Origin: Pseudomonadota bacterium
GTDB taxonomy: Bacteria > Bdellovibrionota > UBA1018 > CAIMNF01
Direction of reading: 5' to 3'
Assembly: GCA_027491115.1 (NCBI GenBank)
Contig: JAIXWV010000023.1
Coordinates: 1-40,735 of the forward strand
Length of the DNA stretch: 40,735 nt
The first letter of the stretch is position 1. Every line of letters starts with the position of its first letter. Under the pieces are notes generated by a model. The model made no database searches. It saw only the letters and a program-made list of their open reading frames with translations, and was not told the origin of the DNA. The translations under genes were made by a program, and so were the position numbers. Shown here piece after piece: positions 16,503 through 24,927 of the stretch.

Positions 16503-16732
16503 CAGACCCTCTCCTCTTCTTTGGCCCTGAGTAGCCATCCTCGTACATTATTGAAATGCTCGATACTGTACAAGGCGATGAATCGCTTTGCGTCATCGGT
16601 CTCGGGAGTGCGATAGGCACTCAAACGCTCGTTGATAAAACTGTCCGTCAATTTGATTTTACACTTTTCAGTGATACAGAACTTCCAACTTTCATATGAA
16701 GTGGGGATGACTTCAGAGCCTTGATTCTTCAT
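16502..16732 (-). CDS. Small protein translationally coupled to the ZigA-type GTPase
   Basis: 76 residues. Its TGA shares a base with the ATG of the GTPase (TGATG), so the two are made together. The sequence is compact and hydrophilic: [20 protein letters not shown], then [20 protein letters not shown] and [20 protein letters not shown]. The C-x5-C pair could bind metal. I recall similar short ORFs beside ZigA-type genes but cannot name the family. The -10 TATGCT lies 6 bases before ATG 16732, so it is probably leaderless. By position it belongs to the proposed zinc-responsive unit. Confidence 0.7.
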   Translation of the reverse strand: MKNQGSEVIPTSYESWKFCITEKCKIKLTDSFINERLSAYRTPETDDAKRFIALYSIEHFNNVRGWLLRAKEEERV

Positions 16733-16738
16733 TCGACA

Positions 16739-16766
16739 AGCATACCCCTTTCAAATACAAATGCAA
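16739..16766 (-). promoter_or_regulatory. Leaderless-type promoter of the small protein/GTPase operon
   Basis: On the minus strand TTGCAT (16766-16761), a 16-base spacer and TATGCT (16744-16739) are followed after 6 bases by ATG 16732. The -35 is one arm of the inverted repeat. Confidence 0.5.
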
Positions 16767-16779
16767 CCAGTTTGCATTT
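16759..16779. promoter_or_regulatory. Zur-box-like inverted repeat, site A
   Basis: AAATGCAAC-CAG-TTTGCATTT is a near-perfect palindrome with one C/T mismatch. The core ATGCAAC-N3-TTTGCAT is identical in both arms to site B at 18367-18383. It covers the predicted -35 of both divergent genes (starts 16732 and 16806). The 7-3-7 form and size fit a Fur/Zur-family operator. The sequence differs from the classical ATGTTAT-N3-ATAACAT. Confidence 0.65.
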
Positions 16780-16799
16780 ACTCCAAAAATCTTTAGACT
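16772..16799 (+). promoter_or_regulatory. Leaderless-type promoter of the small exported protein
   Basis: TTGCAT (16772-16777), a 16-base spacer and TAGACT (16794-16799) lie 6 bases before ATG 16806. Confidence 0.45.
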
Positions 16800-16805
16800 A
16801 CCTAG

Positions 16806-17147
16806 ATGCATCCAATGATTGCCATTGCTTTGGCTTTTTTCTCTACATCCGCTTCCGCTGAAGACAACATGGTCAGAATCTACGGAGCAAAGCCATTAGA
16901 ACGGAGGCTTCACTCTAAACTCGTCACCTTGGATCACAGGATTGAAATCACTTTGGATTGCTCAAGCTTTTTTCAGCATCTATCGATCAGCACGGTCAGT
17001 TTTCAAAAAATGTATCATCTTACAGACACCGAGTGTCTTGAGACTCACTTCTTTTTCAGGAAACTATCTTTGCGCTCGAAATGCCTGAAATTCAACCACA
17101 GTGGATTCACCTACGACTTCTGCAACGAATTCAGGACTGATCCCTGA
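16806..17147 (+). CDS. Small exported protein in the proposed zinc regulon, possibly frameshifted
   Basis: 113 residues. MHPMIAIALAFFSTSASA is a signal peptide. The mature part has several Cys (LDCSSFF, TECLETH, SKCLKF, DFCNEF) and His residues, so metal binding is possible. No family was recognised. It is divergent from the GTPase operon and shares its inverted-repeat promoter. The frame stops at 17147. However, the +1 frame then runs open to TAA at 17254 with plausible protein sequence (GLIPEFLKACTRSLHETKF...), so the gene may have suffered a frameshift near 17130 and once been about 150 residues long. Confidence 0.5.
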   Translation: MHPMIAIALAFFSTSASAEDNMVRIYGAKPLERRLHSKLVTLDHRIEITLDCSSFFQHLSISTVSFQKMYHLTDTECLETHFFFRKLSLRSKCLKFNHSGFTYDFCNEFRTDP

Positions 17148-17260
17148 ATTTCTCAAGGCATGTACCAGATCTCTTCATGAGACTAAGTTCAATCCGAGTT
17201 TCGACGAAACCTTTCTCGAGGCGGTAAGCGTCGATGTTGGTCAATGGCTGCCTTAACTGC

Positions 17261-18304
17261 TCAAAACGAATGTTTAACCTTCTCCATTTTTTCGCGCCAG
17301 TGATCGCTTACGCGGGCGACTTCCAGCCATTCGGCGAACATCGGAAAAAGGGCTTCTGATCTAGCAATCAAAACGAAGCGATTGAGCACTTCCTCGTTGC
17401 GAGGAACATGACCAGGCTCCACCATCATCACATGCCTGACCACCTGTATCACATAACACTCATCTTGGCCTTTCAACCGAACGATCCCTTTCATCCGGTA
17501 AAAGAACTTTCCGAACATCTGAACGAACATATTCAAAAAAGTCTCAAGTCTTACAGGATCCATTTCTCCATCTATTTCAAAAACACGACTGTAAACCTGA
17601 GAATGCCGATGCTCCTCCAAGCCCTGCCGCAGAGGAAGCCTCATGGTGTGACTCGTTTTTTTTGCAGGCGCTAACTGAAACGGCCTGCCTTCGAACAGTG
17701 ACCTTCCGAAGATCCTGTCTATAGGAGCTACTTCAGCGGTCACTTTGATGACTTCAGGCAGTGCATTTAAGCAGTGAATCTTCTCTTCAATGGCGGACAC
17801 CTCAGGGACAGTGAGCGCATCGGTCTTACTTAAAACCACTAAATCTGCGTATGCAATCTGAGACTGAAACTCAGGCAATGTCTCAGACATGTTGAGATCA
17901 TACTGAGTTGCGTCCACTACGGTTACAATCGCCTGAAGCTTGACCAAATTTTTGACGTCTGGGTCAGCAGCCAATGTTTGAACGATCGGCACAGGATCAG
18001 CCAAACCCGTTGTTTCGATCACGATTGAATCAAACCCATCTCGTGTAAGTGACAGCGACTGAATCGCATCGACCAAATCCGTCCTAATCGAACAGCATAT
18101 GCAACCGTTTTGAACAATGATGATGTTCTCATCCACATGCTGAATCAACTCATGATCAAGACCAACCGCGCCAAACTCATTTTCAATTACGGCGATACGC
18201 TCGTGATGCCTGTCTTGGAGAATTTTCTTTAGAAGCGTTGTTTTGCCAGACCCTAAAAACCCTGTCAGGACCGTCACCGGAATCCGATTATCGATTTCGT
18301 GCAC
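17261..18304 (-). CDS. COG0523 GTPase, YjiA/CobW-type
   Basis: 347 residues from GTG 18304, with GAGGTGG 4 bases upstream. The G3E domain contains GFLGSGKTTLLKKIL (about 15-29), the metal-site motif NGCICCSIRTDLVDA near 70, SIVIETTGLADPVPI and the guanine-specificity motif LSKTDAL. A CobW_C domain follows HRHSQVYSRVFEIDGEMDP and includes FYRMKGIVRLKG. The shorter length and E-N-E-F motif after strand 2 (VIENEFGAVGLD) place it with YjiA/YeiR-like proteins rather than the 400-residue ZigA type. By family it hydrolyses GTP and handles zinc or another divalent metal. It is divergent from 18414 across site B. Confidence 0.88.
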   Translation of the reverse strand: MHEIDNRIPVTVLTGFLGSGKTTLLKKILQDRHHERIAVIENEFGAVGLDHELIQHVDENIIIVQNGCICCSIRTDLVDAIQSLSLTRDGFDSIVIETTGLADPVPIVQTLAADPDVKNLVKLQAIVTVVDATQYDLNMSETLPEFQSQIAYADLVVLSKTDALTVPEVSAIEEKIHCLNALPEVIKVTAEVAPIDRIFGRSLFEGRPFQLAPAKKTSHTMRLPLRQGLEEHRHSQVYSRVFEIDGEMDPVRLETFLNMFVQMFGKFFYRMKGIVRLKGQDECYVIQVVRHVMMVEPGHVPRNEEVLNRFVLIARSEALFPMFAEWLEVARVSDHWREKMEKVKHSF

Positions 18305-18366
18305 TCAACCACCTCGCATCGACCCAAGAGTGGGACCGACTCAGATTCTCACACCCCATTGTACAG

Positions 18367-18383
18367 ATGCAACTCATTTGCAT
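18367..18383. promoter_or_regulatory. Zur-box-like inverted repeat, site B
   Basis: ATGCAAC-TCA-TTTGCAT has the same arms as site A and differs only in the three-base spacer. It lies between the divergent GTPase genes (starts 18304 and 18414) and overlaps the -35 TTGCAT of the plus-strand gene. Confidence 0.65.
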
Positions 18384-18406
18384 TAATCAAGAAGATACGA
18401 TATAAC
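18378..18406 (+). promoter_or_regulatory. Leaderless-type promoter of the second ZigA-type GTPase
   Basis: TTGCAT (18378-18383), 17 bases, then TATAAC (18401-18406, 5 of 6 consensus). Seven bases later is ATG 18414. Confidence 0.6.
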
Positions 18407-18413
18407 CTGGAAA

Positions 18414-19631
18414 ATGAAACAAATTCCAGTGACCGTCCTCTCGGGCTTCCTTGGTGCAGGCAAGACCACTCTCCTGAATCACATCCTTTCCAATCGACAA
18501 GGGCTAAAGGTTGCGGTGATCGTGAATGACATGAGTGAGGTCAACATTGACTCAAAGCTCGTCGGTACCGGTGATGCATCGTTGAGCCGGACCGAGGAGA
18601 AACTGGTCGAGATGCAGAACGGATGCATCTGTTGCACCCTACGAGAGGATTTGTTGGTAGAAATCAAGAAATTGGCGGCGGAAAAGAAATTTGACTATTT
18701 ATTGATTGAATCGACGGGAATTTCAGAACCTCTCCCAGTTGCTGAGACATTTGTATTTGAAGATGAACAGGGTCAAAGTCTCTCGACATCTGCCAGACTC
18801 GATACATTGGTTACGGTGGTGGACGGCTACAACTTCCTAAAAGACTATCAGGCGGCAGAGGACCTGAAATCGCGAAAACTGGAAGTGAGCGAAGAAGACG
18901 AACGTACCATCACCGATTTGCTGATTGATCAGATTGAATTCGCCAATGTGATTCTTCTGAACAAAACCGATTTGATGAAGCCTGAAGAAATAGAGACCTT
19001 GTCCTCTATTTTAAATAAACTCAATCCAGAAGCAAAACTACTGCAGACGGTGAGAGGAAAAATAGACCTGAATGAGATCTTAAACACCGGGCTGTTTGAT
19101 TTCGAGAAGGCCAGTTCTGCGGCCGGTTGGATGAAGACGCTTCGAGGTGAAGAAAAATCGGAATCAGATGAATACGGGATTTCAAGTTTCGTCTATCGCG
19201 CGCGTAAGCCTTTCCATCCGGATCGCTTGTGGGGCATTTTCAACGAGGTTTGGCCCGGGGTAGTGCGATCAAAAGGGTTTTTTTGGATCGCCACCCGACC
19301 TACACAAATTGGTGTTTGGTCACAGGCTGGAGGCATCAGTTCAGTTGAAGGTGGGGGCAGCTGGTATGCGACCTTAGAGCAAGACGAATGGGACGCAGAC
19401 GACGAAGAACTCAAACGCATTCAGTCGATCTGGGACGAAACTTTCGGTGATCGCATGCAGGAAATCGTATTGATCGGTCAAGATATGGATAGAGAAACCC
19501 TCACGGCAATGCTTGACCAGTGCCTGCTGACGGATCAGGAGCTCTCCAAAGGTAAATCTTATTGGTCTCAAGCAAAAGATCCATTTCCTGCTTGGTTGAA
19601 TGAGGCAGAAAACTCCGACTCCACATCTTGA
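18414..19631 (+). CDS. COG0523 metallochaperone GTPase, ZigA-type (copy 2)
   Basis: 405 residues. The domain order matches copy 1: [15 protein letters not shown] (about 11-25), the [15 protein letters not shown] switch region, [15 protein letters not shown] near 78, [15 protein letters not shown] and LNKTDLM, then a CobW_C domain with [11 protein letters not shown] and [13 protein letters not shown]. The two copies are closely similar through the GTPase half, including [10 protein letters not shown] and E-E-K-L-V-E-M, so they look like paralogues kept in one locus. The tail here is longer and acidic ([11 protein letters not shown]). No ribosome-binding site precedes the ATG, and the promoter position predicts a leaderless mRNA. 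The role is probably zinc delivery under zinc limitation. Confidence 0.88.
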   Translation: MKQIPVTVLSGFLGAGKTTLLNHILSNRQGLKVAVIVNDMSEVNIDSKLVGTGDASLSRTEEKLVEMQNGCICCTLREDLLVEIKKLAAEKKFDYLLIESTGISEPLPVAETFVFEDEQGQSLSTSARLDTLVTVVDGYNFLKDYQAAEDLKSRKLEVSEEDERTITDLLIDQIEFANVILLNKTDLMKPEEIETLSSILNKLNPEAKLLQTVRGKIDLNEILNTGLFDFEKASSAAGWMKTLRGEEKSESDEYGISSFVYRARKPFHPDRLWGIFNEVWPGVVRSKGFFWIATRPTQIGVWSQAGGISSVEGGGSWYATLEQDEWDADDEELKRIQSIWDETFGDRMQEIVLIGQDMDRETLTAMLDQCLLTDQELSKGKSYWSQAKDPFPAWLNEAENSDSTS

Positions 19632-19924
19632 GCTGCACTGAGGCCAAGTTCCAGACCACCCTCACCTCCGCGCATGCGCGCCCGGGAGCGACCAATCAAG
19701 AGATCCTACCATAGGGCAGTCAGGCCACTTCCGACGCCCTGCGCGTCCAGTCAACTCGTGCTAAGTACACATCCCTAAGTACAAATATAAACCTATTCGT
19801 TCCTTCCCGAAAGCAATCTCAACTTGAAAACAGTTTCCATTTTCTGGGGAAAGTAATTATGCCCTTCACCACTCGTATTCACCAACAAATCTTCCTTTAC
19901 GAAACGATGCTCTTGCTTTCCGAT
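19632..19924. other. Gene-free stretch with an echo of the dnaE2 3' end
   Basis: No gene was found. At 19659-19706 the sequence resembles the end of dnaE2 (20461-20507). Both read PGAHARR-stop on the minus strand, and both share CCTCACCTCC and GCATGCGC. A direct repeat CTAAGTACA occurs at 19761-19769 and 19775-19783. The rest is AT-rich and featureless. Confidence 0.45.
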
Positions 19925-20070
19925 TGTAGTAGCCCCTGTTTAGACCGGACCACCTGGTCCTGAGCTAAGAGGTAGGAATATTACTAGGAATATGACTAAC
20001 ACTAAACAAGAGAAGATCGAGGTAGTGACCTCAAGGGAGCGCAGAAGACGTTGGGCTCCGAGTGGTTAGA
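19925..20070 (+). mobile_element. Remnant of an IS3-family (IS2-like) element
   Basis: TGTAGTAGCCCC at 19925 resembles the terminal repeat of IS2-like elements. ATG 19992 begins a peptide, MTNTKQEKIEVVTSRERRRR then WAPSG and a stop at 20067-20069. The S-R-E-R-R-R-R-W segment is the conserved N-terminus of IS3/IS2-group OrfA transposases, which normally continues into a helix-turn-helix. Everything after W-A-P is missing. Only the left end and the first 25 codons survive, so it cannot move itself. The right end was not found. Confidence 0.6.
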
Positions 20071-20460
20071 GCGCCTTTTTTCGAGAAGGGTATGAGTCTC
20101 GAGTTACCATTTCCTGTCACCAGTCAAAGGGGCGCTCTGGGATGAATTCCACTTTCATGAGCGTCGGGTACCTTGTGCGACTGAAATGTCTGAAATGGGG
20201 TGTAACCCTGGCAACTGTGTTCGACATCTTGGGTCGCAACAAAGAAATGAACGATATTCATGTTAAGATTCTCTCGATGAAGTAAATACGCGAAGCTCTG
20301 AGCCAGGTCGCCAACGGATATTCCTTGCACAGTAATTTGCACAGCTCTCAGTACAATTAGAGCAAACTGGAGTAGCCCAATGCAATCGGATGTAAAATCA
20401 CCTTGTTGATGTAAAGTGAGATTCAGTGTCCCAGCATCTAATAAGGTGTAACTTCCCCCC
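20071..20460. other. Gene-free stretch between IS remnant and dnaE2
   Basis: An 8-base inverted pair AGAGCGCC (20068-20075) and GGCGCTCT (20131-20138) brackets the point where the transposase frame ends. A 47-codon ORF at 20142-20285 has no ribosome-binding site and no recognisable product. I see nothing else, and the area is probably debris from the mobile element. Confidence 0.4.
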
Positions 20461-20462
20461 CC

Positions 20463-23400
20463 TCACCTCCTTGCATGCGCACCCGGTGCAACCGGGAGCT
20501 CGAGATCCGAAAAAATCGGTGCAATCCCCTTCACCACCACCTGAACCGCTTCACGATCCCGCTGAAGTACGCCCCGGACCAAGAGAAAAGCCTCATCCCG
20601 GATCGTATCGCGGCACTTCTCGAACACTTCCCGGTGCAGAATCAAATCCAGGATCCCGCTCTCGTCTTCGATGGTCGCAAAGGCCGTTCCTTTTGCGGTT
20701 GGTGGCCGCTGGAGCACGACCGAGAGCCCCGGGATGGTGATCTCCGTCCCGTGTCGGAAGGTCTTCGCCTCTGCAGTGGTGAGATTTGCATGGCGCCTGA
20801 GCCTCGGGTGCCTTCTTAAGCGATCGCGCAGGAACTTCATCGGATGCCCACGCGCCGAGAGTCCGGTGGCATCGTAGTCCTGGATCACGGCCTCTTCTGC
20901 GCTCATCCGTGGAAGCAAGGTGGAAGGAAAGAGCTCGACCTGGACACCCTCCTGACTGAAGAGCCCGTCATGCAAGGTGAGCACGCGGAAGAGAGCCTCC
21001 CTGAGCGAGATCCCAAGCGAAGCAAAGGCGTCACTCCGGGCCAGCGCACGGAGGTCCTTGAGTCCGAGGTCCGACCGGTTCACCACATCCTGAAAACTCA
21101 AGAACGCGCGCTTCCTCCGGGCCTCGATCAGCGATCGCGCCCCCGCTTCGGACAGGCCTTTCACAAAGCGGAGCCCGAGCCGCAGGGTTTTCACTCCATC
21201 CAGTGTGGAATCCCACTCGGATTCCGTCACACTCACCGGCAGGACCTCGACCCCGTGGCGTTTGGCATCGTCGACCAAACTGTGAGGCGAATAAAAACCC
21301 ATGGGCTGCGAGTTCAAAAGCGCACAGAGGAACTCGGCCGGATGGTGGCACTTGAAGTACGAGGACACATAGGTGAGGAGCGCAAACGAGGCCGCATGCG
21401 ATTCTGGAAATCCGTATTCCGAGAACCCCTGGATCTGCTCGAAGATCCGGGCGGCAAAGGCGTCCGGAATCCCGGCACGCCTGAGCCCCGCTTGCAACTT
21501 CCGACCCATCTCCCCGATCGAACCCTCGGCGCGCCAGGCTCCGATGGCTTTCCGGAGCCGGTCGGCCTCGCCCGGCGTGAAGCCCGCAAGGGTCACCGCC
21601 ATCCTCATCACTTGCTCCTGGAAGATCGGCACCCCGTAGGTCCGTCCTAAGATCGGAACCAATCTCGGATCGGGGAGCCACACCGGCTCCTCCCCTCGCC
21701 TGCGCTTCAGGTACGGATGCACCATGTTCCCCACGATGGGGCCGGGTCGAACCAGCGCCACCTCGACCACGAGATCATAAAAGGTGCGAGGCCTGAGCCT
21801 GGGCAGCATCGACATCTGGGCGCGCGACTCGATCTGAAAGACGCCGATGGTGTCGGCCCGGCAGATCATGTCGTAGGTGGCGCGGTCCTCGGCCGGGATT
21901 TGGTGCAGCTTCCGGCCCGTGAACTCGAGGCACTTCTGGATCGCGGTCAGCATCCCGAGCGCCAGCACATCGATTTTGAGCAGCCCCAAGATGTCGAGGT
22001 CGTATTTGTCCCACTGGATGATGGTCCGGCCTTCCATGGTGGCAGGCTCGATCGGAACCAGAGTATCGAGTGGTTCACTGGAGAGCGTGAAGCCGCCGGA
22101 ATGGATCGAGAGGTGCCGGGGAAAACCCTCCAGTCGCTCGACGACTTCGAGGATCTTCTCGCGCTTCTTCTCCGGGAGATCAGGACTTTGAATCAGCTCG
22201 TTCTGCACCTTCCGCGCCGAGAGGGTTCCGACCGGAAGAGAAAAGGCTTTGGCCACCTCGCGGATCGCAGAGCGGGACCGGTAGGTGACCACCGCCGAAA
22301 CCATAGCCGCGCGGTCGCGCCCGTATTTCTGGTACAGGTACTGGATCACCTCCTCGCGACGCTCGTGCTCGAAGTCGACATCGATGTCAGGGGGTTCTCC
22401 GCGCTCGGCCGAGATGAAGCGCTCAAACAGCAGATTCATCCGCACCGGGTCGATCGCCGTGATCCCGAGCACGAAGCACACGACCGAATTCGCAGCCGAG
22501 CCCCGGCCCTGGCAGAGGATTCCGCGTTTTTTGGCAAAGTCGACGATGTCTTGCACGGTCAAGAAGTAGTCGGCATACGAGAGCTCCCGGATGAGCTTCA
22601 GTTCATGCTCGAGCTGTTTGCGAACCGCGGGTGATTCGCCTTCCGGATAGCGCTCCTTGATTCCGGCCTCACACAAGGTCCGAAGCCAACTCTCGGCCGA
22701 ATGGGGTTTCGGGATCCACTCGTTCGGATAGCGGTAACGGAGCTCGGAGAGTGAGAACGCACACCGCTCGCGCACCTCCATGGTGCGGGTCAGTGCGTCT
22801 GGTAAATCGGAAAACAAGCGGGCCATCTCGGCTCCACTCTTCAGCACCCGCTCGGAGTTCCGGGCAAGCCGGAAGCCGAGCTCCTTCAAGGGGGCCCCTT
22901 CGCGCACCGAAGTCAGCACATCCTGAAGCAGGCGATCCTTCCGCTCGGCAAAGCACACACCCTGGACCGCCGTGATCGGAGCCCCGAGCTCCTGCGAAAG
23001 CTGACGGGCACAGGCGCTGCGCTCGGCATCTAGCCCGTCGAGACTGCGCCTCAAGGGCAAATACAGCGGATTCTGAAGGACCCGGAGCGGTTCCCAATCG
23101 AGGAGCAAGCGCGAGGCGTCGCGCTCCTGAAAAAACCGTTCCTGCCACTCCGGAAACAAGAGCAGCTCCGAGCCGCCCGGGATTTCGCTCAATCCGCGCA
23201 CGAGTTCCTGGGTACTCAGCGCCCCCGTGCCCTTTGCCTCGCCTGCGTGCGAGCGGGTCAGGAGCCGGCACATCGCTCCGTAGGCGAGACGGTTCGGGGC
23301 CAGAAGCGAGATCGAAAGCCCGGGTGCGTCCTTGAGCAGGATCTCGCTTCCTGAGATCAATCGAAAATCAGGGACGCCCGCTTCACGCAGGGCCTGGTAG

Positions 23401-23549
23401 GCCTTCGGAAGCCCGTACACGCCCCCCACATCGGTGAGCGCAAGCCCACGGAGCCCGAGCCGGACGGCGGTCCGGATCAGCTCCGCGGGAGGGCTCGCGC
23501 CCCGGAGGAAGGAATAGTACGACCAGGACTTGAGCTCAGTATAGTCCAT
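20463..23549 (-). CDS. dnaE2: Error-prone DNA polymerase III alpha-like subunit DnaE2 (ImuC)
   Basis: 1028 residues from ATG 23549, chosen because the family N-terminus begins there (MDYTELKSWSYYSFLRGAS) and GGAAAG lies upstream. The PHP domain spans about 1-210. The palm follows, with GILCQGRGSAANSVVCFVLG and the catalytic PDIDVDFEHERREEV plus the second-site LLKIDVLALGML. The tail has helix-hairpin-helix and OB regions (GLSVVLQRPPTAKGTAFATI...). The usual DnaE2 N-terminal L-x-x-x-SNFSFLRGAS is altered to WSYYSFLRGAS here, so the PHP metal site is probably inactive, as in many DnaE2. It carries out translesion synthesis with ImuA and ImuB. It overlaps imuB by 14 bases and ends the SOS operon. 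Confidence 0.93.
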   Translation of the reverse strand: MDYTELKSWSYYSFLRGASPPAELIRTAVRLGLRGLALTDVGGVYGLPKAYQALREAGVPDFRLISGSEILLKDAPGLSISLLAPNRLAYGAMCRLLTRSHAGEAKGTGALSTQELVRGLSEIPGGSELLLFPEWQERFFQERDASRLLLDWEPLRVLQNPLYLPLRRSLDGLDAERSACARQLSQELGAPITAVQGVCFAERKDRLLQDVLTSVREGAPLKELGFRLARNSERVLKSGAEMARLFSDLPDALTRTMEVRERCAFSLSELRYRYPNEWIPKPHSAESWLRTLCEAGIKERYPEGESPAVRKQLEHELKLIRELSYADYFLTVQDIVDFAKKRGILCQGRGSAANSVVCFVLGITAIDPVRMNLLFERFISAERGEPPDIDVDFEHERREEVIQYLYQKYGRDRAAMVSAVVTYRSRSAIREVAKAFSLPVGTLSARKVQNELIQSPDLPEKKREKILEVVERLEGFPRHLSIHSGGFTLSSEPLDTLVPIEPATMEGRTIIQWDKYDLDILGLLKIDVLALGMLTAIQKCLEFTGRKLHQIPAEDRATYDMICRADTIGVFQIESRAQMSMLPRLRPRTFYDLVVEVALVRPGPIVGNMVHPYLKRRRGEEPVWLPDPRLVPILGRTYGVPIFQEQVMRMAVTLAGFTPGEADRLRKAIGAWRAEGSIGEMGRKLQAGLRRAGIPDAFAARIFEQIQGFSEYGFPESHAASFALLTYVSSYFKCHHPAEFLCALLNSQPMGFYSPHSLVDDAKRHGVEVLPVSVTESEWDSTLDGVKTLRLGLRFVKGLSEAGARSLIEARRKRAFLSFQDVVNRSDLGLKDLRALARSDAFASLGISLREALFRVLTLHDGLFSQEGVQVELFPSTLLPRMSAEEAVIQDYDATGLSARGHPMKFLRDRLRRHPRLRRHANLTTAEAKTFRHGTEITIPGLSVVLQRPPTAKGTAFATIEDESGILDLILHREVFEKCRDTIRDEAFLLVRGVLQRDREAVQVVVKGIAPIFSDLELPVAPGAHARR

Positions 23550-24927
23550 GGAGCATGAGCTTTCCGAGGAGCTCGTCGCGGTACACCCACCACTCCTCGG
23601 GCTTTCCCTGCGGGCTCTCGACCGAAACCCGGAAGTAAGTCCGCTCGAAGCCCCCCGTATCCTCGACATCCCACTCATAGCCCTCGATCCGCTCTTCTTG
23701 CTGGAAGGAACAGATGCGGTAGCGCTCCTCGAACGCGCCCGACTTGCGCCTGAGCCACGGTCCGGTGCGGTTCAAGGTTTCGGGGTGTTGCAAGAGCACG
23801 ATCGGGCGCGCAGGCTCGATGCGTTTCACTGGATTCGCAGATGACGACACCAGCTCGGGCTCCGCATACCAGGTTTTTTTCCAGGCGCGCTCGGGGAGCG
23901 CGTGCTCGGTGAGTTCGGCTTGGAAAGCGCGAGGGGTTTCCCCATCAGAAGACTCGCCGTATTTGCTCCCGAGATAAGAAATGAGCTCGATCCAACGCTC
24001 GCGTTCCTCCTCGCTCCGTTCTTCCTCGGCACTGAACGAGAAGCGGGCGGTCCCGGCAGGACGGCGTTCAGTTTCGCGGATCTCGATCCGTGCCTCGACG
24101 ATCGGATCACTGAGCGGATGACGACTCATCTCGTGGGAAAGCTTTTCACGGAGGAGCTTCAGGAGCAGGGGTCTTGAGGTTTGAGGGAAAGCGAATCCGA
24201 GCTCGATCTTTCGATCCGGCACGGGGCGATCGAGCTTGAGTACGAGCTCGAGCTTCCGGATGGCGCGTCCGATCGAATAGAGTCGCGAACAGAGTCGATC
24301 GACGAGCGGCTTCAAGCGGAAGAGGAGCCCCTCGGCGTCACTCACCCACTCTTCCGCGTTCCAGCGGGTCTCTTCCGAAAGGGTCTCGCTCGGCTTCCAG
24401 GTTTTCCAGACGAAGCGATCGCCGAACTCGAAGTGTTCGAGGAAGGTGTCGAACTCTTCACCGAACCGCACGAGCCATGCGGTCTTCGGCACGGTGAAGA
24501 GGTACTCGAGGTTCTTCATCCCGAGGGAACGGAAGCATGCCAGCCGTTCGCGTTCGGGGCGGTTGCACTCGAAGTGATGGAGGGGGTCGATGTAGTCGAA
24601 GTAGGCCTCGACCGGAAGGAGTCTGGCCTCGAGCGCGCGCCAACGGGTCTGAACCCAGGCTTTCGGAATCGTGTCGGCGATCCCGTAGCGCCAGGAAGAG
24701 GCATCAAGGCCGATTCGGCGTGCGAGCACTTGAACACGCTTCAGGAAGTGGTCGGGTCTCGGGCGAACGGGAATCCGGCTCATCTCGAGGAATACGCGCT
24801 TATTCCCCGGCACCAGGTCGGGCGTGAAGCGAAGCAAGGACTCGAGCAGGCGTTCGAAGTCCTGCACCGTGATTTCAGAACTCGATCCGAGATCGAGACA
24901 CCACCATTCTTGTGTTCCGTGCTTCAT
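23536..24927 (-). CDS. imuB: ImuB, Y-family DNA polymerase-like mutasome protein
   Basis: 463 residues. The Y-family fold is present but the acidic catalytic triad of active Y-polymerases is not evident, as expected for ImuB, which acts as a hub rather than a polymerase. The order fits the family: thumb/little-finger region to about 330, then a C-terminal ImuB-C part with ARPIVLLQHPETLN, GYEWDVEDTGGFERTYFRV and EEWWVYRDEL near the end. In known systems ImuB binds the beta clamp and bridges ImuA and DnaE2. I did not see an obvious clamp-binding peptide. The start at 24927 overlaps the imuA stop by ATGA, and the end overlaps the dnaE2 start. Confidence 0.85.
   Translation of the reverse strand: MKHGTQEWWCLDLGSSSEITVQDFERLLESLLRFTPDLVPGNKRVFLEMSRIPVRPRPDHFLKRVQVLARRIGLDASSWRYGIADTIPKAWVQTRWRALEARLLPVEAYFDYIDPLHHFECNRPERERLACFRSLGMKNLEYLFTVPKTAWLVRFGEEFDTFLEHFEFGDRFVWKTWKPSETLSEETRWNAEEWVSDAEGLLFRLKPLVDRLCSRLYSIGRAIRKLELVLKLDRPVPDRKIELGFAFPQTSRPLLLKLLREKLSHEMSRHPLSDPIVEARIEIRETERRPAGTARFSFSAEEERSEEERERWIELISYLGSKYGESSDGETPRAFQAELTEHALPERAWKKTWYAEPELVSSSANPVKRIEPARPIVLLQHPETLNRTGPWLRRKSGAFEERYRICSFQQEERIEGYEWDVEDTGGFERTYFRVSVESPQGKPEEWWVYRDELLGKLMLHGLY

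Noticed and set aside
20071-20138. Right end of the IS element at the AGAGCGCC/GGCGCTCT pair
   Set aside because: The sequence does not match the left terminal repeat, so the boundary remains unknown.
20142-20285. 47-codon ORF in the dnaE2/IS gap
   Set aside because: There is no ribosome-binding site, promoter or recognisable product.
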